A stretch of DNA of 11,052 nt from Bacillota bacterium (lineage in GTDB: Bacteria > Bacillota > Limnochordia > Limnochordales > ZCTH02-B6). The stretch lies in assembly GCA_003387805.1 (NCBI GenBank), contig QGSR01000035.1, forward strand, positions 1 to 11,052. Reading direction: 5' to 3'. Position 1 is the first letter of the stretch; every line of letters starts with the position of its first letter. Shown piece by piece: positions 7,213-11,052 of the stretch. The translations under genes were made by a program, and so were the position numbers. Under the pieces are notes generated by a model, which saw only the letters and a list, made by a program, of their open reading frames with translations, did no database searches and was not told where the DNA came from.

Positions 7213-8714
7213 CCCGGGCCATCAGCGGCTATCACTTGGAAGGCAGCGTGCCGCTCATTTTCGAAAAGGGAGCGCCGGGCCGGCGCGGGTATCGCCTGCG
7301 GGAGCGGGCCGTAGACGAGCTGCCGCTGGACGAGCTGACCCCGCCGGAGCACCAGCGGCAGCAGGACGCGCCGCTGCCCGAGGTCAGCGAGCTGGAGGCG
7401 GTGCGGCACTTCATCGCGCTGTCCCGCCGCAACTACGGCGTGGACGTGGGCTTTTACCCGCTGGGCTCGTGCACGATGAAGTACAACCCGAAAGTGAACG
7501 AGCTCATGGCGTCGCTGCCGGGCTTCGCGCACGTCCATCCGTACCAGCCCGAGGAGACGGTGCAAGGCGCCCTGGAGCTCATGTACAACCTGGAGAAGTA
7601 CTTGTGCGAAATCGCGGGGCTGAGCCGCGCGACGCTGCAACCCGCCGCGGGCGCCCACGGGGAGCTGCTGGGCCTCATGGTGATGAAGGCATACCATGAG
7701 AGCCGGGGCGACCACCACCGGGTGGAGGTCATCGTGCCCGACTCGGCCCACGGCACGAATCCGGCCAGCGCGGCCATGTGCGGCTACAAAGTGGTGCAGG
7801 TGGGCTCCAACGAGCGGGGCAGCGTGGACGTGGAGCAGCTGCGGGCGTTGGTCGGGCCCAACACCGCGGGCCTCATGCTGACCAACCCCAACACGCTGGG
7901 CTTGTTCGAGGAGGACATCCTCGAGATCGCGCACATCGTGCACGAGGCGGGCGGGCTTTTGTACTACGACGGCGCCAACGCCAACGCGATTTTGGGCCGG
8001 GCCCGGCCCGGCGATATGGGCTTCGACATCGTGCACTTCAACCTGCACAAGACATTCTCCACGCCCCACGGCGGCGGCGGGCCCGGCGCGGGGCCCATCG
8101 CGGTGCGGGAGGATCTGGTGCGGTTTTTGCCGGTGCCCATGGTGGAGAAGGACGGCGACCGCTTCTATCTCGACTACGACCGTCCCGACGCCGTCGGCCG
8201 CATCAAGGCGTTTTACGGCAACTTCGGCATGCTGGTGCGGGCGTACACGTACATCCGCACCCACGGGCCGGAGGGCCTGCGCCGCGTCAGCGAGCGGGCC
8301 GTCATCAATGCCAACTATTTGATGCGGCGGCTGGCCGGCCACTTCGAGCTGCCTTACGACCGCCACTGCATGCACGAGTTCGTGCTGTCGGGCGTGCGCC
8401 AGAAGAAGCAGGGCGTGCGCACGCTGGACATCGCCAAGCGCCTTTTGGACTACGGCGTCCACGCGCCCACCATCTACTTCCCGCTCATCGTCGACGAGGC
8501 CATCATGATCGAGCCCACGGAGACCGAGAGCAAGGAGACGCTGGACGAGTTCGTCGACATCATGCTCCGGATCGTGCGGGAGATCGAGGAAGATCCGGAT
8601 CTGGTGCGCAACGCGCCCCACAACACGCCGGTGCGCCGGCTGGACGAGGCCCGGGCGGCTCGCCAGCCCAACTTGTGCTGGTGCCCGCCGGTGGAAGGCG
8701 CCGCCGGGGAGTAA
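7209..8714 (+). CDS. gcvPB: Glycine dehydrogenase (decarboxylating) subunit 2, P-protein beta
   Basis: The 501-residue C-terminal half of the split glycine decarboxylase, carrying the PLP lysine. [14 protein letters not shown] (82-95), [13 protein letters not shown] (143-155), [15 protein letters not shown] (179-193) and [11 protein letters not shown] (224-234) are family blocks. The [20 protein letters not shown] stretch (277-296) holds Lys281, the PLP Schiff base residue. [13 protein letters not shown] near the C-terminus is also conserved. Family members are about 485-490 residues; the last 25 or so here form a variable tail ending CWCPPVEG. The ATG (7209) lies within the gcvPA stop (ATGA), 6 bases after GGAGGG (7197-7202). 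A long in-frame open stretch upstream of 7209 is only the shadow of gcvPA. Last gene of the operon; no gcvL follows. Confidence 0.97.
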   Translation: MTRAISGYHLEGSVPLIFEKGAPGRRGYRLRERAVDELPLDELTPPEHQRQQDAPLPEVSELEAVRHFIALSRRNYGVDVGFYPLGSCTMKYNPKVNELMASLPGFAHVHPYQPEETVQGALELMYNLEKYLCEIAGLSRATLQPAAGAHGELLGLMVMKAYHESRGDHHRVEVIVPDSAHGTNPASAAMCGYKVVQVGSNERGSVDVEQLRALVGPNTAGLMLTNPNTLGLFEEDILEIAHIVHEAGGLLYYDGANANAILGRARPGDMGFDIVHFNLHKTFSTPHGGGGPGAGPIAVREDLVRFLPVPMVEKDGDRFYLDYDRPDAVGRIKAFYGNFGMLVRAYTYIRTHGPEGLRRVSERAVINANYLMRRLAGHFELPYDRHCMHEFVLSGVRQKKQGVRTLDIAKRLLDYGVHAPTIYFPLIVDEAIMIEPTETESKETLDEFVDIMLRIVREIEEDPDLVRNAPHNTPVRRLDEARAARQPNLCWCPPVEGAAGE

Positions 8715-8727
8715 GGCGCTCCCCGGC
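8703..8727 (+). terminator. Hairpin spanning the gcvPB stop codon
   Basis: GCCGGGGAG (8703-8711) pairs perfectly with CTCCCCGGC (8719-8727); the seven-base loop contains the TAA stop (8712-8714). No U-tract follows. It may stabilise the 3' end of the gcv mRNA or assist termination. Confidence 0.35.
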
Positions 8728-8824
8728 CCCGTGGCCCCGGCGGCCCCGGCGGCTTCGCGCGCCCGCTGCCACACTGCTTCGTGGCCCCGCAGCCCTGCTG
8801 CCCTCTCCGTCTTGGCTGACGCAG

Positions 8825-8868
8825 CGCCTTGCGGGCGGCAAGCCTTGCCTGCAAGGCGTTGTTTGTAC
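8825..8868 (+). terminator. Probable intrinsic terminator of the gcv operon
   Basis: CGCCTTGC (8825-8832) pairs with GCAAGGCG (8851-8858) and is followed by the T-rich TTGTTTGT. The loop contains a second nested inverted repeat, GGCAAG (8837-8842) and CTTGCC (8844-8849), so alternative stems compete. It is the only stem-plus-T-run in the 700 bases after gcvPB and lies about 110 bases past the stop. Confidence 0.45.
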
Positions 8869-8914
8869 GGCCGTCGCGCGGGAGTCATATGCGCGCGTTT
8901 GCCGATCGCGCGTT

Positions 8915-9049
8915 TGGTCCGACCACCGGACCACTTTGCCGGCATGCGGCTTGCCCGGGGCTAACGGCGGAAACGGCGGCTGCGACGGCGTTTCCGCTGC
9001 TCAGGCGCTCCGCGCCCACGTTCGAGCGTCTGGTCCAGTGGCCGGACCA
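8915..9049. repeat. Inverted pair of 19-bp palindromic repeats, unit 1 (REP-pair-like)
   Basis: TGGTCCGACCACCGGACCA (8915-8933) and TGGTCCAGTGGCCGGACCA (9031-9049) are inverted copies of one another (17 of 19 match after reverse-complementing). Each is also an imperfect palindrome, TGGTCC-N7-GGACCA. They bound 97 bases of unrelated sequence. The pattern resembles REP sequences paired head to head (REPIN or BIME), or paired operator sites. Confidence 0.7.
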
Positions 9050-9070
9050 ATTTGCGCATACCCCGAAATC

Positions 9071-9205
9071 CGGTCCGACCACCGGACCAGGCGCAAGGAC
9101 GTTTCGCCTCCATGGCGAATCGGTCAAAACGGGCTCCGGAACAGCGTTTGCGAACGCGTCGTCCTCGCGGCGGCGTTGCAAAAGTGCGGTCCAGTGGCCT
9201 GACCA
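9071..9205. repeat. Inverted pair of 19-bp palindromic repeats, unit 2 (REP-pair-like)
   Basis: CGGTCCGACCACCGGACCA (9071-9089) and CGGTCCAGTGGCCTGACCA (9187-9205) repeat unit 1 in the same order and orientation, with exactly the same 97-base core length, starting 156 bases after unit 1. The cores are only weakly alike (about 40% in register), with a better patch at 8971-8996 versus 9127-9152 (18 of 26). This suggests an old 156-bp duplication in which the palindromes were kept. Confidence 0.7.
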
Positions 9206-9378
9206 CTCGGTCGTTGTACGGAACGCGGATGTATGTACACGCCGTCGCTTGTCGAGGGTCCAGCAAGGGCCCGCGTTCTAGCAACGGCCCACGTTCCAGC
9301 AAGGGTGCTCGTTCCAGTAACCAACCACGCCGGCGTTTCATTAAGAACGCGGAACGTTTGATTGCGCAGAGCGTTTGA
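9112..9378 (+). CDS. Possible 88-residue basic Ser/Arg-rich protein, unknown
   Basis: An open frame from ATG 9112 to TGA 9378 encodes 88 residues beginning MANRSKRAPEQRLR and ending RFIKNAERLIAQSV. It is very basic, with about 18 Arg and 5 Lys against two acidic residues. Four hexapeptide repeats SS(K/N)(G/Q)(P/A)R occupy residues 50-73. It lies 39 bases upstream of pheA in the same direction; AAGGA (9095-9099) is a modest ribosome binding site 12 bases before the ATG. Differences between the repeat copies fall mostly at third codon positions, which supports coding, but the opposite strand has a frame (8961-9386) whose wobble positions coincide, so the strand is not settled. Third-position G+C is far lower than in the confirmed genes, which argues against a native gene. 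It also overlaps the second palindromic pair. No family is recognised. Confidence 0.27.
   Translation: MANRSKRAPEQRLRTRRPRGGVAKVRSSGLTTRSLYGTRMYVHAVACRGSSKGPRSSNGPRSSKGARSSNQPRRRFIKNAERLIAQSV
9257..9328. repeat. 18-bp tandem repeat, four copies
   Basis: Units at 9257-9274, 9275-9292, 9293-9310 and 9311-9328 follow the pattern GTTCCAGCAAGGGCCCGC with substitutions and no indels. The period is a multiple of three and the reading frame is kept on both strands: SS(K/N)GPR on plus, LLERGP on minus. The 5' half of the unit (G-N-TCCAG) is shared with the plus-oriented 19-bp palindromes nearby. Confidence 0.75.
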
Positions 9379-9388
9379 TGGCGCACTG
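9355..9388. repeat. 17-bp direct repeat just upstream of pheA
   Basis: CGTTTGATTGCGCAGAG (9355-9371) is followed immediately by CGTTTGATGGCGCACTG (9372-9388), 14 of 17 identical. It ends 29 bases before the pheA start and could be a tandem regulator site or a continuation of the local tandem-duplication habit. Confidence 0.5.
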
Positions 9389-9404
9389 GATTTGCTGCTG
9401 CACC

Positions 9405-9412
9405 AGGGGTGA
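9405..9412 (+). promoter_or_regulatory. Ribosome binding site deciding the pheA start
   Basis: AGGGGTGA ends 5 bases before GTG 9418-9420. An in-frame GTG at 9409 lies inside this sequence and so cannot use it, which favours the start at 9418. No pheA promoter could be picked with confidence in the preceding sequence. Confidence 0.65.
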
Positions 9413-9417
9413 CGCAC

Positions 9418-10545
9418 GTGGAAGGCTCGCAGACATACGCCGTCGGTTATCTCGGGCCGGCGGGGACGTTCAGCGAACAGGCGGCGCGGGATTACGCCGC
9501 ACAGGTGTCGGGTCTTCATCCGTCGGCGGCGGCCGTCGGCGGCACCGGCGGGGGCATAGGCAGCGGCGCCCAAGGCCCCTCGGCGGCGACGGCGGAGCTG
9601 GTGCCGTTTCGGGACATTCCGGAGCTTCTGGCGGCGGTGGACCGCGGCCGGGTCGCGGTGGGCGTCGTGCCCGCGGAAAACGCCATCGAGGGCACCGTCG
9701 TCGTCACGCTGGACATGTTTGTGCACGAAGTGGACCTGACGATCGTCGGCGAGATTGTCATTCCCGTGAGGCATCACTTGCTGGTGCGCCCGCCGGGCGA
9801 AGGGGCCGCGGCCGACGAGCAAGGGAAGCCCGGCAGCGGGCTTCTGGAAGCGGCGCGCCGCTCGGTGAAGATCGTCGTGTCCCATCCCCAGGCGCTGGCG
9901 CAGTGCCGGCGCTACTTGCAGCAGCACTTTCCCGGCGCCGAGCTGCGGCCCGCCCTCAGCACCGCCGCCGCGGCCCGGGAAGTCGCGCAGGCCGCTCCCG
10001 GGACCATGGCCGCCGTGGGCACCGAGCTGTCGGCCGAGCTGTACGGTTTGGCCGTGGCGGCCCAAGACATTCAGGACGCGTCGGACAACGCGACCCGGTT
10101 TTTTGTCGTGAAGAAAAGCGCTGCCCCACCAAGCGCCGGGGCGGGCCCGTCGGGTGCCGGGGCGGACCTTTCGGGTGCCGCGCCGGACGAGCGTTTCGCC
10201 GTCGCCACAAGCCCGACGGGCCGGGACAAAACGACCATCGTCTTCGGCTTTGCCGTCGACGCGCCCGGCAACCTGTACCACGCCTTGGGCGAGTTCGCCA
10301 ACCGGGGCATCAACTTGAGCAAGCTGGAGTCGCGGCCCACCAAGCGCGCGCTGGGACACTACTTGTTCTTCGCGGACCTGGACGGGCACGCGCTGGACGC
10401 GCGGGTGGCGGAGGCGCTGGACGCGCTGGCGCGCCGCTGCGCGTACATGAAAGTGCTCGGCTCGTATCCGAAGGCCGACTACGCCGGGGTTACACTGCCG
10501 CGAGCGTTTCCGCCCACCGGGCCGCGGGACAGCCGCCGTTCTTGA
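9418..10545 (+). CDS. pheA: Prephenate dehydratase with ACT regulatory domain
   Basis: A 375-residue enzyme that dehydrates and decarboxylates prephenate to phenylpyruvate, in phenylalanine synthesis. The catalytic part shows YLGPAGTFSEQAA (11-23), PAENAIEGTV (85-94), SHPQALAQCR (155-164) and DNATRFFVV (223-231), where Thr226-Arg227-Phe228 is the active-site TRF motif. The ACT domain (about 271-352) shows APGNLYHAL (282-290) and ESRP (304-307), the phenylalanine-binding signature, so feedback inhibition by phenylalanine is expected. There is no chorismate mutase domain. It is longer than typical monofunctional enzymes (about 270-300) because of three Gly/Ala/Pro-rich insertions: about 36-58, 125-142 and the linker 234-258. 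The GTG start follows AGGGGTGA. Its 3' end overlaps the convergent cysteine-rich gene by 56 bases. Confidence 0.95.
   Translation: MEGSQTYAVGYLGPAGTFSEQAARDYAAQVSGLHPSAAAVGGTGGGIGSGAQGPSAATAELVPFRDIPELLAAVDRGRVAVGVVPAENAIEGTVVVTLDMFVHEVDLTIVGEIVIPVRHHLLVRPPGEGAAADEQGKPGSGLLEAARRSVKIVVSHPQALAQCRRYLQQHFPGAELRPALSTAAAAREVAQAAPGTMAAVGTELSAELYGLAVAAQDIQDASDNATRFFVVKKSAAPPSAGAGPSGAGADLSGAAPDERFAVATSPTGRDKTTIVFGFAVDAPGNLYHALGEFANRGINLSKLESRPTKRALGHYLFFADLDGHALDARVAEALDALARRCAYMKVLGSYPKADYAGVTLPRAFPPTGPRDSRRS
10133..10195 (+). repeat. 21-bp tandem repeat coding the PheA interdomain linker
   Basis: Two clear 21-bp copies (10133-10153 and 10154-10174) and a decayed third (10175-10195) encode the Gly/Ala/Ser/Pro-rich linker between catalytic and ACT domains. 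In-frame slippage of a 7-codon unit explains the extra length of the linker. Confidence 0.55.
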
Positions 10546-11005
10546 GGCTGCAGCCGCCGCAGCCGCCTGTGCTGCCGCCGCCCGTGCCGCATCCGCCGCA
10601 GCCGCCTGTGCTGCCGCCGCCCGTGCCGCATCCGCCGCACCCGCCGGTGCCGCAAGCACCGGCCGCACGCCCCGCAGCGGCCGCGCCCGCCGCACCCGCC
10701 GCGGCGGCGCCTCCCTGCCGTGTCAGGCGGAAAAACCGTTTCGCCACGGCATTCATCGTTTTGCGCCGCCAGACGTACGCCTCGAAGTGGTAGCAGGAGT
10801 CGGCCTGGCAGTCCAGGCAGCTGGTGCCTTTCAGCTCGGCGCAGTCCCGGATGACGCACTCGCCCGTCTCCAGGCTGGGGCAGCCGGGACAAGCGCCGGC
10901 GATGTAGGCGGAGCATGTGTTGCACAAAAGCCCGCAGCGGCTGACGATGTCGCCCGGCCTCGGCTGGTACGCCGACGCCGTGTTTATGTAATCGGCTGAC
11001 GCCAT
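10490..11005 (-). CDS. DUF3795-like cysteine-rich protein with a Cys/Gly repeat tail
   Basis: A 171-residue cytoplasmic protein (no signal peptide or membrane segment) with 18 cysteines. Residues 24-71 hold ten: CGLLCNTC, CPGC, GEC, DC, CLDC and C71, a spacing like the putative zinc-binding DUF3795 family, whose function is unknown. A short basic helix-like stretch (about 80-96) and an Ala/Gly linker (about 98-117) follow. The tail (118-159) has eight cysteines, with two perfect 13-residue repeats CGGCGTGGGSTGG and three CGGC motifs at 123-126, 136-139 and 149-152. The ATG at 11005 lies 7 bases from AAGGGGG (11013-11019 on the minus strand). The last 18 codons overlap the 3' end of pheA antisense. 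The CxxC motifs suggest metal or redox chemistry; a modified-peptide role is possible, but no maturase is nearby. That the ORF is real is well supported; its job is unknown. Confidence 0.7.
   Translation of the reverse strand: MASADYINTASAYQPRPGDIVSRCGLLCNTCSAYIAGACPGCPSLETGECVIRDCAELKGTSCLDCQADSCYHFEAYVWRRKTMNAVAKRFFRLTRQGGAAAAGAAGAAAAGRAAGACGTGGCGGCGTGGGSTGGCGGCGTGGGSTGGCGGCSLKNGGCPAARWAETLAAV
10559..10636 (-). repeat. Perfect 39-bp tandem repeat encoding the Cys/Gly tail
   Basis: 10559-10597 and 10598-10636 are identical 39-bp units, with degraded partial copies on both sides. Each encodes 13 residues (CGGCGTGGGSTGG) on the minus strand. Exact identity, including wobble positions, points to recent slippage or strong homogenisation. 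Confidence 0.85.
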
Positions 11006-11044
11006 GAATGAGCCCCCTTGACCGACCGGTTCGGGTTCGGACCC

Positions 11045-11050
11045 AGTATA
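11045..11050 (-). promoter_or_regulatory. Candidate -10 box for the cysteine-rich gene
   Basis: On the minus strand TATACT (five of six matches to TATAAT) lies 39 bases before the ATG at 11005. The -35 region would be outside the window, so the promoter cannot be confirmed. Confidence 0.35.
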
Positions 11051-11052
11051 TC

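Noticed and set aside
8715..8824. Repeated GGCCCCGGC blocks after gcvPB as a mobile or tandem element
   Set aside because: They are short and irregular, as expected from very high G+C; no terminal inverted repeats, target duplications or transposase.
8889..9281. A 130-codon plus-strand frame with GGAG before ATG 8889 and 52-residue internal repetition (GPTTGP, VQWPD)
   Set aside because: Third codon positions are not G+C-enriched, the repeated peptides are just translations of the 19-bp palindromes, and no domain is recognisable.
8915..9328. A CRISPR array
   Set aside because: There are only four palindromic copies in alternating orientation with unequal spacing (97, 21, 97 bases), and the 18-bp units are contiguous without spacers; no cas genes are present.
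9329..9417. A T-box leader before pheA (GGGGTGACGCACG resembles part of a T-box)
   Set aside because: The TGGNACCGCG core and the specifier-loop architecture are absent; the GGGGTGA is simply the pheA ribosome binding site.
9124..10695. A 523-codon minus-strand frame over pheA
   Set aside because: Shadow of pheA; its sequence is Arg/Ala/Gly-rich and runs through both pheA and the repeat region without any motif.

Overview
The window reads as bacterial chromosome from a high-G+C organism with a Gram-positive style of gene expression. Ribosome binding sites are strong and close to AAGGAGG, TTG and GTG starts occur beside ATG, the glycine decarboxylase P-protein is split into two genes, and prephenate dehydratase stands alone with an ACT domain. 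This best fits a high-G+C, possibly thermophilic, member of the Bacillota (Limnochordia, Thermaerobacter or Symbiobacterium-like lineages). That placement is inference; there is no rRNA or other marker here.

Layout. 1-91: the C-terminal transmembrane tail of a gene cut by the window edge, followed by a terminator-like hairpin. 135-2214: a promoter and sucC-sucD (both subunits of succinyl-CoA synthetase). 2215-2456: a convergent gap with a terminator-like hairpin, a possible 33-codon ORF and a strong 70-bp inverted repeat. 2457-3962: an aldehyde dehydrogenase on the minus strand. 3963-4240: a divergent intergenic region. 4241-8714: the glycine cleavage operon gcvT-gcvH-gcvPA-gcvPB. 8715-9417: a roughly 700-bp stretch without a recognised gene, containing a terminator, two pairs of inverted 19-bp palindromic repeats with identical geometry, an 18-bp tandem repeat and a doubtful basic 88-codon ORF. 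9418-10545: pheA (prephenate dehydratase). 10490-11005: a minus-strand, cysteine-rich DUF3795-like protein with a Cys/Gly repeat tail, whose 3' end overlaps pheA.

How the genes work together. SucCD interconverts succinyl-CoA and succinate with nucleotide phosphorylation in the TCA cycle. GcvT, GcvH and the GcvPA/GcvPB pair form three of the four glycine cleavage components, giving CO2, ammonia and methylene-tetrahydrofolate. The fourth (L-protein, dihydrolipoyl dehydrogenase) and the lipoylation enzymes are not in the window. PheA makes phenylpyruvate from prephenate. The aldehyde dehydrogenase is oriented against both operons and its substrate cannot be read from sequence.

Most of the window is ordinary central metabolism. 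The parts that deserve a second look are the repeat-rich gap before pheA, the Cys/Gly-repeat protein at the right edge, and the inverted repeat with a possible micro-ORF between sucD and the aldehyde dehydrogenase gene.
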